A stretch of 64,000 nt of DNA from UBA7446 sp038143535 (GTDB lineage Bacteria > Bacteroidota > Bacteroidia > Flavobacteriales > Flavobacteriaceae). Positions 53,231 through 62,956 of this stretch are shown here, one piece after another. A program made the translations under genes and the position numbers. The stretch lies in the NCBI GenBank assembly GCA_038143535.1, contig JAYQMD010000001.1:620001-684000 (forward strand). The letters are read 5' to 3'. Every line of letters begins with the position of its first letter. Position 1 is the first letter of the stretch. The notes beneath the pieces are model-generated. The model ran no database searches. It saw nothing but the letters and a program-made list of their open reading frames with translations, and was not told the DNA's origin.

Positions 53231-54665
53231 ATTTCAATTTTTTCATTAACAATACAAAGGGCATTTTAATCTTTAATTTCAAACGCTCCAAATCAAACAC
53301 AGATTTGTCTCTGCTGGCACGAATTGTGGCTACTAGACCAACAAATGTCAACACGATTGAAATTAGCCATGCACCTAAAAATGGGTGTAAGCTTCCATCT
53401 TCAGCGCTGTTTTTGAATAGCGTTCCTGTAAAGTGATAGGTTAAGAAAATGACGAGTGCTACAACAATGGGCAATCCAAATCCGCCTTTTCTAATGATAG
53501 CACCAAGGGGTGCACCGACAAAAAATAACATGATGGCAGCATAGGCATTCACAAATTTATCATCACGCCACAAGCGGTGCAGGTTAATAATCTTCTCTCG
53601 AATAAAAAACAATTTTTTTTGATTGCTAAAGCTGTTCAGCTGCATGTTGATGTTGCTCTTTGCTGCGGATAATATTCGCAGCTTTTGACTTGTGTTAAAA
53701 TTATCTAGGAAGGGTCCCGCTCCTTCAAAGCTGCGTTGTGCTTGGGCTGTTTTAAGTTTGTTGACGGATTTGATACCAGTCCGCAAATATACCGTATTTG
53801 CAAAACCTTGAATTTCTGAAACAAAGCGTGCAGAAAGTGAATCGATACTCTCTGAAAGTTCAGCTATATTTTGCATTTTGTAGGTGTTGTTATAACTGGT
53901 TTCGTTCAAATCAACGTCGTTAAATGAACTCAAGTCAATATTCATGGCATATCGTTGAAAAGCTATTCTATTGTGCGGAACCTTTTCCTTATTCTTCTTT
54001 TGCTTTACTTCTTCGTATCTATATCCATCATAAAGGACCAATTTTAAGCCTTCTTGCAGCTCGTCACTTTTTAATTCACCTCTTTCCGCCTTAATCACAA
54101 TGCGATTTATTTTGTCAATAGATTTTTCGTGAATGATGACATCTTCCAAGAGTTTGTCATTTTCGCCATACTTACGACCTACTTTGATGTTGCTTTCGCC
54201 TATGTCATTAAACATGCCCTCTGTAATGGCCAGTGCCGGTCGCATTTTAGATAGGTTTTTTCTGAGATTATAGGTTTTGAATTCCGCCAATGGAATTACC
54301 GTATTGGAAACATAAAAAGTTGCCAAACACGCTACACTGTTTACAATAATCAACGGTCGCATGGCACGCATAAGCGATATACCAGCCGATTTCATAGCGG
54401 CAAATTCGTAGCGTTCCGCAAAGTTGCCAAAGGTCATAATGGAGGCCAACAATATTGTTAGCGGCAGCACCAATGGAATAAGCTTGGGGGAGTAGTACAG
54501 CAGAAAACGTAATAATACACTTACGTCAAGGCCTTTGCCTGCGAACTCGTCTATGAATACCCAAACCGTTTGGATGATGAAAATAAACATCAAAATAAAA
54601 AAGAAACTCACCAAGACAGTGAGGTAACTTTTTAGAATATAACGATCTAGCAGCGAAATCTTCAT
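53220..54665 (-). CDS. LptF/LptG-family LPS export permease
   Basis: 481 aa. The YjgP/YjgQ layout is visible: three N-terminal membrane helices, with FAERYEFAAMKSAGISLMRAM near residue 75, then a periplasmic domain (about 110-380) and three C-terminal helices. Part of the complex that moves lipopolysaccharide off the inner membrane. It overlaps lolA by 1 base. Which of LptF or LptG it is cannot be told; the partner is not in the window. Confidence 0.85.
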   Translation of the reverse strand: MKISLLDRYILKSYLTVLVSFFFILMFIFIIQTVWVFIDEFAGKGLDVSVLLRFLLYYSPKLIPLVLPLTILLASIMTFGNFAERYEFAAMKSAGISLMRAMRPLIIVNSVACLATFYVSNTVIPLAEFKTYNLRKNLSKMRPALAITEGMFNDIGESNIKVGRKYGENDKLLEDVIIHEKSIDKINRIVIKAERGELKSDELQEGLKLVLYDGYRYEEVKQKKNKEKVPHNRIAFQRYAMNIDLSSFNDVDLNETSYNNTYKMQNIAELSESIDSLSARFVSEIQGFANTVYLRTGIKSVNKLKTAQAQRSFEGAGPFLDNFNTSQKLRILSAAKSNINMQLNSFSNQKKLFFIREKIINLHRLWRDDKFVNAYAAIMLFFVGAPLGAIIRKGGFGLPIVVALVIFLTYHFTGTLFKNSAEDGSLHPFLGAWLISIVLTFVGLVATIRASRDKSVFDLERLKLKIKMPFVLLMKKLKYGK

Positions 54666-55306
54666 TAAAACCTATCGATGTAGTAATTTGGATAATCTGA
54701 TGCTGAAAACGCAAATGTGTTTGTTGGAATTTCAACATTGGATTTAAAAGAACCTATGGTAAGCGTTGTTTCTGTTCCATCATTGCCAACTTCAATAAGC
54801 TTGTAAATTTGTTTTGTTTTGGTGTCTATGCCAAGCAGTAAATGGGAAGCCTGAGCATAGGTGTCAATAGGAATAAGCTTGATGTATTGAATTTTTCTTC
54901 CGCCATATAGAGGCTGTGTAATGTCCCATTCAAAATGATAGCCTTGTTTGTAGAAAGAAAATATTTTGGAAGGACTTAAGCCCTCGTCAAAACCGTCGCT
55001 TAAGGGTTCAATAAGCACTTCCTGATTGTCTGGATTTATGGTGTGTTTGTTGGTGCCATCACTCAGTTGTTCAATGCCCATAAGCTTGAGTAAGTAGGCG
55101 TCTCCTTCAATTATTAGCGAACCCTTTTCTTTTTGTTGAATCAGTTCTTTGCGATTGACCAATTCGTATGTAAAAGTGATTGAAATATTATCGAATTGTG
55201 CCAAGGATTCAGATACTTCATCTAGCAATGCTTCGGCGCGTTGAGCTTGGGCAAACGCTATACTACTAAGGAGTAGGACACTAAATAGTTTAATTTGCTT
55301 TTTCAT
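54665..55306 (-). CDS. lolA: Outer-membrane lipoprotein carrier LolA
   Basis: 213 aa with a signal peptide (ending AFAQA). The mature part shows the LolA/LppX-type pattern ISITFTYEL, KGSLIIEGDAYLLKL and the hydrophobic cavity strands. It would shuttle lipoproteins to the outer membrane. It overlaps ftsK by 17 bases. Confidence 0.85.
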   Translation of the reverse strand: MKKQIKLFSVLLLSSIAFAQAQRAEALLDEVSESLAQFDNISITFTYELVNRKELIQQKEKGSLIIEGDAYLLKLMGIEQLSDGTNKHTINPDNQEVLIEPLSDGFDEGLSPSKIFSFYKQGYHFEWDITQPLYGGRKIQYIKLIPIDTYAQASHLLLGIDTKTKQIYKLIEVGNDGTETTLTIGSFKSNVEIPTNTFAFSASDYPNYYIDRF

Positions 55307-57554
55307 TTTCTAAAAATTCATGGAGCGAAATAACATCTCTATACATTACCTCACGAGCTTTGCTTCCTTCAAATGGACCAACAATGCCGGCAGCTTCTAA
55401 CTGATCAATGATCCTTCCTGCTCTGTTGTAGCCCAGCTTAAGCTTGCGTTGCAAAAGCGATGCCGAACCTTGTTGTGCATTCACAACTACTTCGGCCGCC
55501 TCTCTAAAAATGGGGTCTCTGTCTTCAATATTGTTATCGCTACTAGTACTGCTTTCTTCAGAAGTATATTCTGGCAATAGATGCGCATCGGGATAGGCGC
55601 GTTGTGCTCCAATAAAATCTGTAAGTTTTTCTACTTCGGGGGTATCTACAAAGGCACATTGCAGTCTGATCAAATTATTTCCTTGCGTAAACAGCATGTC
55701 CCCACGTCCTATGAGTTGATCTGCGCCGCCACTGTCCAAAATGGTGCGGGAATCTACTTTTGACGTTACCCTGAAGGCAATACGTGCTGGGAAGTTGGCT
55801 TTTATCAAGCCCGTAATCACATTTACAGACGGGCGCTGGGTGGCAATGATCAAATGTATACCAATTGCTCTGGCAAGCTGTGCGAGGCGCGCAATGGGTG
55901 TTTCCACTTCCTTGCCTGCAGTCATAATCAAATCGGCAAATTCATCAATGACCAAAACGATGTAAGGAAGGTATGCATGACCATCGTGTGGGTTTAGCCT
56001 GCGATCTTTAAACTTGGTGTTGTATTCCTTTATGTTGCGGCACATGGCAGATTTGAGCATGTCATAGCGCTTGTCCATTTCAATACAAAGTGAATTTAAG
56101 CTATTGATGACTTGCTTGTTGTCTGTGATGATGGCCTCCTCGACGTCGGGGAGCTTTGCCAAATAGTGCCGCTCAATTTTATTAAAAAGGGTTAGTTCCA
56201 CTTTCTTTGGATCAACCAATACAAATTTTATTTCTGCAGGATGCTTTTTATATAACAGCGAGGTGAGTATGGCATTTAGCCCAACAGACTTACCCTGTCC
56301 AGTAGCACCTGCCATAAGCAAGTGGGGCATCTTGGCTAGATCGACTACAAAGGTTTCATTGCTGATGGTTTTTCCAAGTGCTAGGGGCAGCTCCATTTCC
56401 GCTTCCTGAAACTTTTTTGCCAAAATCACCGAACGCATGGATACTATGGTTGCGTTTTTATTTGGCACCTCAATGCCCACGGTTCCTTTTCCAGGTATGG
56501 GCGCAATAATACGAATGCCCAAGGCTGAAAGCGAAAGCGCAATATCGTCCTCCAGATTTTTGATTTTTGACACGCGCACACCAGCAGCTGGCACTATCTC
56601 ATAAAGCGTTACCGTTGGTCCAATGGTAGCCTTGATGTCGGCAATGCCAATTTGATAGTTTTTTAGGGTGTCAACAATACGTTCTTTGTTTTCTTCAAGT
56701 TCTTGTTCGTTTATCGTGATGCCTTCGTGCGGATAGCTTTTTAGCAAGGACTCTGTCGGGGAGCGGAAGTTTTTCAGTTCTAGTGTTGGGTCTACTTCAC
56801 CAAAGTCTGCAACCAATTTCTTGGCTTTTTTCACCACCTCATCCTCTTCAGTAGCTTCTAACGAGAGTTTTATATCATCATCCTTTTTATCCGTTTTCGA
56901 TTTAGGGGTTGGTTTAGCAGTTAGCGTTGCTTCCACCTCATTTTTCTGATTTATGTCAAACACAACTTGTGCAGGCTCTTCAGCTTCTTCAGCGCTGGTT
57001 GCTTTAGGCTTAAACAAACGAACTTTTTCAGGTTTCCATTTAAACTGATATACCAAAAAGGCAACAAATATTAACAGTAAAATGCTAATAACACCAAATG
57101 GACCAATATATTGAATCATTAAAAGATTGCTTTCATATCCAATTATACCACTCAAAAGTGGGTTTTGAGGAAACAAAATTGCCATGCTAACAGCGAGCCA
57201 CAATGATAGTATAAGTGTCCATATCCATCTCAAGGCCAGTTTGCTAGTTGCAGTATTGAGGAAGTGACTTACACCCGTTGTAAGCAACATAAATACAGCG
57301 GCAAAAGCACCTACACCCAAACCTTGATATATAAATAAATGACTTAGACTAGCACCTAGCTTTCGAATGCTATTTTCCACAACAACATTTCTGTTAGCTA
57401 AGGAATCTAATGCGCTTTGATCTGTTTTCCAAGAGTCGAAAAACGAAATAAAAGCAATCAAAAGCAAAACCGAGAAGAGAATACAAAAGGTACCCCAAAG
57501 GATTTGCTGTTGTCTACTTAATGCCTTGATGCGAAACTTAGCTTTGCTCACCAT
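55290..57554 (-). CDS. ftsK: DNA translocase FtsK/SpoIIIE
   Basis: 754 aa. Four N-terminal membrane helices (about 15-175), a short acidic linker, then the motor with Walker A AGATGQGKSVGLNA near 413, Walker B VIDEFADLIM near 536, RPSVNVITGLIKANFP near 574 and a C-terminal winged gamma domain. First gene of the operon ftsK-lolA-lptF/G-ribBA. Confidence 0.95.
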   Translation of the reverse strand: MVSKAKFRIKALSRQQQILWGTFCILFSVLLLIAFISFFDSWKTDQSALDSLANRNVVVENSIRKLGASLSHLFIYQGLGVGAFAAVFMLLTTGVSHFLNTATSKLALRWIWTLILSLWLAVSMAILFPQNPLLSGIIGYESNLLMIQYIGPFGVISILLLIFVAFLVYQFKWKPEKVRLFKPKATSAEEAEEPAQVVFDINQKNEVEATLTAKPTPKSKTDKKDDDIKLSLEATEEDEVVKKAKKLVADFGEVDPTLELKNFRSPTESLLKSYPHEGITINEQELEENKERIVDTLKNYQIGIADIKATIGPTVTLYEIVPAAGVRVSKIKNLEDDIALSLSALGIRIIAPIPGKGTVGIEVPNKNATIVSMRSVILAKKFQEAEMELPLALGKTISNETFVVDLAKMPHLLMAGATGQGKSVGLNAILTSLLYKKHPAEIKFVLVDPKKVELTLFNKIERHYLAKLPDVEEAIITDNKQVINSLNSLCIEMDKRYDMLKSAMCRNIKEYNTKFKDRRLNPHDGHAYLPYIVLVIDEFADLIMTAGKEVETPIARLAQLARAIGIHLIIATQRPSVNVITGLIKANFPARIAFRVTSKVDSRTILDSGGADQLIGRGDMLFTQGNNLIRLQCAFVDTPEVEKLTDFIGAQRAYPDAHLLPEYTSEESSTSSDNNIEDRDPIFREAAEVVVNAQQGSASLLQRKLKLGYNRAGRIIDQLEAAGIVGPFEGSKAREVMYRDVISLHEFLENEKAN

Positions 57555-57576
57555 AATAATCTTATCAAAAATACAA

Positions 57577-57609
57577 CAAAAAAACCCGATGATTTCATCG
57601 GGTTTTTTT
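57577..57609. terminator. Bidirectional terminator between katG and ftsK
   Basis: CCCGATGA (57585-57592) pairs with TCATCGGG (57595-57602), with A8 before and T7 after. It stops katG transcripts before ftsK. Confidence 0.88.
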
Positions 57610-57653
57610 AAAGTTAAAACTTACAGAAAGTATGCTGTTGTAACCATTAATTA

Positions 57654-59777
57654 TTATCTCAAATCAAAACGGTCTGCATCCATTACTTTATTCCAAGCCG
57701 AGATAAAGTCTTGAACGAATTTATCGTTATTGTCGTTTTGTGCATATACTTCAACAATAGCCCGTAGTTCAGAGTTCGAACCAAAAACCAAATCTGTTCT
57801 TGAAGCTGTTCTTACATTTTCACCCGTATTTCTGTTTTTCCCAGTATATGTGTTGTAGGAAGTTGTTTCCCACTTCACATCCATAGACAACAAAGTTTTG
57901 AACCAGCTGTTATCCAATGCGCCATCAGTCCACACACCATGTCCAGAAGATGAAATACCCATAGCTCTCATACCTCCAACCAAAACAGTCATCTCTTTGG
58001 GTGTAAGCCCAAGGAGCTGTGCCTTATCAAGCATTATTTCCTCAGGTGCAACCGCAAATTCTTTTTCGCTATAGTTTCTAAATCCGCATGCTCTGGGTTT
58101 AAGTAGGTTGAAAGAATCAACATCAGTGTCTGCTTGTGTTGCATCTCCTCTTCCAGTAGAGACTGCAACAGCAACTCCACTAGCTAGCTCTATACCTACA
58201 GCGCCACCTAGAACAATTACGTCAGCAACACTAGCTCCTGTGCTTGAAGCAATTGCTTCATATGTAGTTAACACCTTTGACAGCTCTTTTGGATTGTTTA
58301 CGGACCAGCTTCTTTGTGGTTCCAGTCTGATTCTTGCGCCATTGGCACCACCTCGATTATCAGATCCACGGAATGTTGATGCCGAAGCCCAAGCAGTCTC
58401 CACCATTTGTTGGTGAGACAATCCACTTTCTTTAATTGCTTTTCTTACATTATCTTCATCAGTTGAAGATAATTTTTTCCCTGCATGAACAGGGTCTTGC
58501 CAAATGTAATCTACATCTTTAAAGTCACCCGCAATATAATTGCTCTTTGGGCCCATATCACGATGAAGTAGTTTAAACCACGCACGTGCAAAGGTTTCAC
58601 CAAACTCATCTGGATTTTCAATAAAGTTTTCACATACTTGTCTATAAGCAGGGTCAACTTTTAGAGCCATATCGGCAGTTGTCATCATGGGTAACACTTT
58701 TTGGTCACTTCCGTCCACTTGTGGTACCATATCAGCTTCTTCACAATCTTTTGGGTGCCATTGCCATGCTCCTGCCGGACTCTTTTTTAGCTCCCAATCA
58801 TATTTAAAAAGAAGCCTGAGATAGTCCATATCCCATTTTATTGGGTTTGGAGTCCATGGACCCTCAATACCACTTGTAATTGCATCAACTCCTTTGCCAG
58901 ATTTGTAATCACTAGTCCACCCAAATCCTTGTTCATAAATTTCGGCTGACTCTGGATTTTCTCCTTTATGATCTTCACTTGCGGCACCATGGGCTTTCCC
59001 AAATGTATGCCCACCTGCAGTTAAAGCAGCTGTTTCTTCATCGTTCATAGCCATCCTACTAAAGGTTTCGCGAATGTCCTGTGCAGAAAGTGAAGGGTCA
59101 GGATTAGCATTTGGACCTTGTGGATTAACATATATTAAACCCATTTGGACTGCAGCTAAGGGGTTCTCCAAATCTTGTCGTGTTTTCCCATATCTGTTGT
59201 CCCCAAGCCACTCGTCTTCAGAGCCCCAGTAAATATCCTTTTCTGTATGCCATATATCCTCTCTACCTAGTGCGGTACCATGATTAGGTCCACCCATGTC
59301 TTCAATGGCCACGTTTCCTGCAAGGACAAGCAAGTCTGCCCAACTTAAATTGTTACCATATTTTTCTTTAACAGGCCATAGTAAGCGCCTGGCCTTATCT
59401 AGGTTACCATTGTCTGGCCATGAATTTAATGGAGCAAAACGCTGTGCACCAGTTGCAGCACCGCCTCGCCCATCTCCTGTTCTGTAAGTACCTGCAGCGT
59501 GCCATGTTAGGCGTATAAAAAAAGGTCCGTAATGACCATAATCTGCTGGCCACCAGTCCTTGCTATCATGCATTACATCAACAATATCTTTTTTGACTGC
59601 ATCTATGTCAAGACTTTTAACTTTGTCACGATAGTCAATATCCTGTATGGGGTTACTTTTGGTATCATGTTGTCTTAGGATGTCTAAATTCAGGTGATTT
59701 GGCCACCAATCTTTGTTTTGAGTTCCAAGGTTTGGCTGGGTAGTAGCACCATGGAAGGGGCATTTGCTTTCGCTCAT
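57654..59777 (-). CDS. katG: Catalase-peroxidase
   Basis: Bifunctional haem enzyme that removes peroxide. 707 aa. The distal site is RLTWHAAGTYRTGDGRGG near residue 89, and the proximal His is in LTAGGHTFGKAHG near 254. Tyr in GLIYVNPQGPN near 213 would form the Met-Tyr-Trp adduct. The C-terminal second domain is present. No signal peptide. A possible OxyR target (oxyR at 36044-36973). Confidence 0.96.
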   Translation of the reverse strand: MSESKCPFHGATTQPNLGTQNKDWWPNHLNLDILRQHDTKSNPIQDIDYRDKVKSLDIDAVKKDIVDVMHDSKDWWPADYGHYGPFFIRLTWHAAGTYRTGDGRGGAATGAQRFAPLNSWPDNGNLDKARRLLWPVKEKYGNNLSWADLLVLAGNVAIEDMGGPNHGTALGREDIWHTEKDIYWGSEDEWLGDNRYGKTRQDLENPLAAVQMGLIYVNPQGPNANPDPSLSAQDIRETFSRMAMNDEETAALTAGGHTFGKAHGAASEDHKGENPESAEIYEQGFGWTSDYKSGKGVDAITSGIEGPWTPNPIKWDMDYLRLLFKYDWELKKSPAGAWQWHPKDCEEADMVPQVDGSDQKVLPMMTTADMALKVDPAYRQVCENFIENPDEFGETFARAWFKLLHRDMGPKSNYIAGDFKDVDYIWQDPVHAGKKLSSTDEDNVRKAIKESGLSHQQMVETAWASASTFRGSDNRGGANGARIRLEPQRSWSVNNPKELSKVLTTYEAIASSTGASVADVIVLGGAVGIELASGVAVAVSTGRGDATQADTDVDSFNLLKPRACGFRNYSEKEFAVAPEEIMLDKAQLLGLTPKEMTVLVGGMRAMGISSSGHGVWTDGALDNSWFKTLLSMDVKWETTSYNTYTGKNRNTGENVRTASRTDLVFGSNSELRAIVEVYAQNDNNDKFVQDFISAWNKVMDADRFDLR

Positions 59778-59868
59778 AATTTTGGTTTTAATATAAATGA
59801 AAATATGAAAATAAAATCAGGTTTTTAAAATCTTTAATTTTAATTATCTATCAAATCATAACAAATCC

Positions 59869-61308
59869 TTATGTTAAAATTTTTAGCTGCTTTATCTTAT
59901 ATCCCATTGCCGCAATCAATAGAGTCGTGAACGGACTTATCCAATTAAAAATCGCATAAATAAAATACTCTGCAACCGAAACACCTAGTACCCCTGACTG
60001 GTATGCACCACAGGTGTTCCAGGGCACTAGCACAGAAGTAACTGTGCCTGAATCTTCCAGTGTACGACTTAAATTTTCGGGCGCTAAGTTTCGGTCTTTG
60101 TAGGCCTGTTGAAACATTTTTCCAGCAACCACTAAGGATAGATATTGATCAGAAGCCGTTACGTTGATGGCTAAACACGAAACAACTGTGCTGGCAAACA
60201 ATTGAAACGTGGATTCTGCACAACTCAATAGTGCCGTACTAATTGCCTTTAATGCACCAATAGCATCCATAATACCACCAAAAACCATGGCACAGATGAT
60301 CAACCAAATGGTGCCTAGCATACCACCCATACCACCCGATTGAAATAGATCATTTAACATCGGATTACTCGTTTCTATGGCTGTTGAAACCGTAATTGTA
60401 TCTATGATAACCATATAGCCAGCAGCCATGTTAAGTTGTGTTACGTTGGCAAGTTCAGCTAACAAAGGCTGTTGAAATAGCAACGCAAAAATGGCCCCTA
60501 ATAATGTACCAATAAGCAGTGCTACCAATGGTGGAGTCTTGCGTGCAATCAGAACTACAACTAGTATGGGAACGGCAAACAGCAGTGGATTAATGTTAAA
60601 GCGTTCTTCAATAGCCAATAACATGGGCTCAGTTTGTGCAACGGCTGTGGTGTCTTGTGTGAAACCAATTATCAGAAATACCACAAGCGTAACCATTATG
60701 GTAGGAACAGTGGTAATCGTCATATAGCGTATGTGTGAAAACAATTCACCGCCTGCCATAGCAGGTGCCAAATTAGTAGTATCGCTAAGTGGTGACATTT
60801 TATCTCCAAAATAAGCTCCTGAAATAACTGCACCAGCAATCATGCCAACAGGAAGCCCCATGGCTTTTCCTATGCCAATAAGCGCAATCCCTACAGTAGC
60901 TGAAGTGGTCCAACTGCTACCTGTAGCTAAGGATATTAGTGCACAAATAATAATACAAGCTACCAAGAAAAAAGTGGGGTGTAGGATTTGCAAGCCGTAA
61001 TAAATCATGGCAGGGATTATGCCACTAACCAGCCAAGTGCCTGCTAGGGCACCAACAAATAGAAGTATAAGTATCGAACCCGTGACAGATTTGAGGTTTT
61101 CCGCTACTTGCTGAAGCATTTCTTTGTAGTCAATTTTTTGTCTAAAGCCTATGATAGCCGCAATGGCACCACCAAGGAGTAATATAAATTGATTAGATCC
61201 GCCCAAGGCATCATCGCCATAAACACTTACATTGAGAGAAAGTAACAGGATCAATGCCACTATGGGTAGTATGGCCAATCGAAGGGATAGGGTGGGCTTT
61301 TGTTTCAT
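59869..61308 (-). CDS. nhaC: Na+/H+ antiporter NhaC family
   Basis: 479 aa with about 11 membrane helices. The family motifs ATGSSWTTSATVGIALIGIG and ISGAYFGDKMSPLSDTTNLA near residues 150-190 are clear, and a second repeat ends SGTVTSVLVPWNTCGAYQS. Exchanges sodium for protons, consistent with a marine or saline habitat. Confidence 0.9.
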   Translation of the reverse strand: MKQKPTLSLRLAILPIVALILLLSLNVSVYGDDALGGSNQFILLLGGAIAAIIGFRQKIDYKEMLQQVAENLKSVTGSILILLFVGALAGTWLVSGIIPAMIYYGLQILHPTFFLVACIIICALISLATGSSWTTSATVGIALIGIGKAMGLPVGMIAGAVISGAYFGDKMSPLSDTTNLAPAMAGGELFSHIRYMTITTVPTIMVTLVVFLIIGFTQDTTAVAQTEPMLLAIEERFNINPLLFAVPILVVVLIARKTPPLVALLIGTLLGAIFALLFQQPLLAELANVTQLNMAAGYMVIIDTITVSTAIETSNPMLNDLFQSGGMGGMLGTIWLIICAMVFGGIMDAIGALKAISTALLSCAESTFQLFASTVVSCLAINVTASDQYLSLVVAGKMFQQAYKDRNLAPENLSRTLEDSGTVTSVLVPWNTCGAYQSGVLGVSVAEYFIYAIFNWISPFTTLLIAAMGYKIKQLKILT

Positions 61309-61376
61309 TTATGATGTAATAATACGATTTTGTTGTGAATAGGTACTTTACTTTGCTAAATATCCTTACATACCCG

Positions 61377-61384
61377 TACATTTG
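61377..61384 (+). promoter_or_regulatory. -10 box TACATTTG before lpdA
   Basis: TAnnTTTG match with a TTTG (61352-61355) at the -33 position, 21 bases apart. ATG is 18 bases downstream. Confidence 0.55.
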
Positions 61385-61401
61385 TAATAAAATTTAGTTA
61401 G

Positions 61402-62802
61402 ATGAATCAATTTGATGTTGCTGTTATTGGATCGGGTCCTGGTGGTTATGTTGCTGCCATTCGTTGCGCACAATTGGGAATGAAAACCGCCCTTATAGAA
61501 AAAGAAGCCACCCTGGGAGGTACTTGCCTCAATGTGGGTTGTATTCCTTCTAAATCCTTGTTGGATTCTTCACATCACTACGAAACCGCCACAAAAGACT
61601 TTGCTGAGCATGGCATAGACGTCAAAGGGGCTATTGAAATCAATTTTCCTAAAATGATTGCCCGCAAGCGCGAGGTGGTATCCACTACCGTTAAGGGAGT
61701 TGATTATTTGATGGACAAAAACAAAATCACTGTTTTAAAAGGGTTGGGTGCTTTTGAAGATGCGACACACATCAAAATCACAGGTAAAGATGCCCAAGTA
61801 ATTGAGGCAAAAAACACCATTATTGCTACGGGTTCTACGCCTGGAAGTTTACCGTTTATTGATTTAGATAGGGAACGTATCATAACTTCAACAGAGGCAT
61901 TGGAGCTTTCTGAAATCCCCAAGCACTTGGTTGTTATTGGAGGGGGAGTGATTGGCTTGGAGCTTGGACAGGTATACCGTCGATTGGGTGCTGAAGTCAG
62001 TGTAATTGAATATGCAGACCGTATTAGTACGGTGCTGGATGCTGCACTTTCTAAAGAATTGATGAAAGTAATGAAGAAGCAAGGGGTTAAATTCCACTTG
62101 TCACATCAAGTTACAGCCATAGACCGCAAAGGCGATAAAGTAATCGTAACTGCAAATGATAAAAAAAGCGTTGCCCAAACTTTTGAAGGCGATTATTGTT
62201 TGGTGTCTGTAGGACGTAGGGCATATACCAACGGATTGAATGCCGAAGCCGCAGGCATTGTGGTTAACGACATGGGACAGGTTGAAGTAAACGACCAACT
62301 CCAAACGGCAGCTGTTAACATATATGCCATTGGTGATGTGGTACGTGGTGCCATGTTGGCACACAAGGCTGAAGAAGAGGGGGTATTGGTTGCCGAGTTT
62401 ATTGCAGGACAAAAACCGCATATTGATTATAACCTTATTCCTAATGTTATTTACACTTGGCCAGAAGTTGCTTCTGTTGGTAAGACAGAGGAGGAGCTTA
62501 AGGCTGCTGGTATTGCTATTAAAAAGGGTCAGTTTCCCATGCGTGCCTTGGGACGCTCAAGAGCCAGTATGGATATGGACGGATTTATTAAAATCTTGGC
62601 AGATGCAGGAACAGATGAAATTTTGGGCGTACATATGATAGGCGCACGCGCCGCCGATTTGATTACCGAAGCGGTTACGGCCATGGAATTCCGTGCTTCT
62701 GCGGAGGACTTGGCCCGTATGAGCCATGCACACCCTACCTATGCCGAGGCCATAAAGGAAGCCGCACTTGCTGCAACCGAAGATCGTGCCTTGCACATAT
62801 AG
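61402..62802 (+). CDS. lpdA: Dihydrolipoyl dehydrogenase
   Basis: E3 subunit of 2-oxo-acid dehydrogenases. 466 aa. FAD-binding VAVIGSGPGGYVAAIRCAQ, redox disulfide GGTCLNVGCIPSK at about 40-52, NAD-binding VVIGGGVIGLELGQVYRR near 177, and the C-terminal catalytic His in HAHPTYAEAIKEA. Monocistronic with its own terminator. Confidence 0.95.
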   Translation: MNQFDVAVIGSGPGGYVAAIRCAQLGMKTALIEKEATLGGTCLNVGCIPSKSLLDSSHHYETATKDFAEHGIDVKGAIEINFPKMIARKREVVSTTVKGVDYLMDKNKITVLKGLGAFEDATHIKITGKDAQVIEAKNTIIATGSTPGSLPFIDLDRERIITSTEALELSEIPKHLVVIGGGVIGLELGQVYRRLGAEVSVIEYADRISTVLDAALSKELMKVMKKQGVKFHLSHQVTAIDRKGDKVIVTANDKKSVAQTFEGDYCLVSVGRRAYTNGLNAEAAGIVVNDMGQVEVNDQLQTAAVNIYAIGDVVRGAMLAHKAEEEGVLVAEFIAGQKPHIDYNLIPNVIYTWPEVASVGKTEEELKAAGIAIKKGQFPMRALGRSRASMDMDGFIKILADAGTDEILGVHMIGARAADLITEAVTAMEFRASAEDLARMSHAHPTYAEAIKEAALAATEDRALHI

Positions 62803-62826
62803 ATTTACGTATTTTGAATATTTAAA

Positions 62827-62852
62827 AGAGGCGTTTATAACGTCTTTTTTTT
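62827..62852 (+). terminator. Terminator of lpdA
   Basis: AGAGGCGTT (62827-62835) pairs with AACGTCTTT (62839-62847), two G-T pairs, followed by further T residues to 62852. Confidence 0.75.
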
Positions 62853-62956
62853 GCCCCAATATTTTTATTAAATTAACATTGAACATAGCCCAAATCTGTT
62901 ATACTTCACAAGCCTACAACAATCACGTCTTTGGTAGTTCATTCTGGGTTTAAACT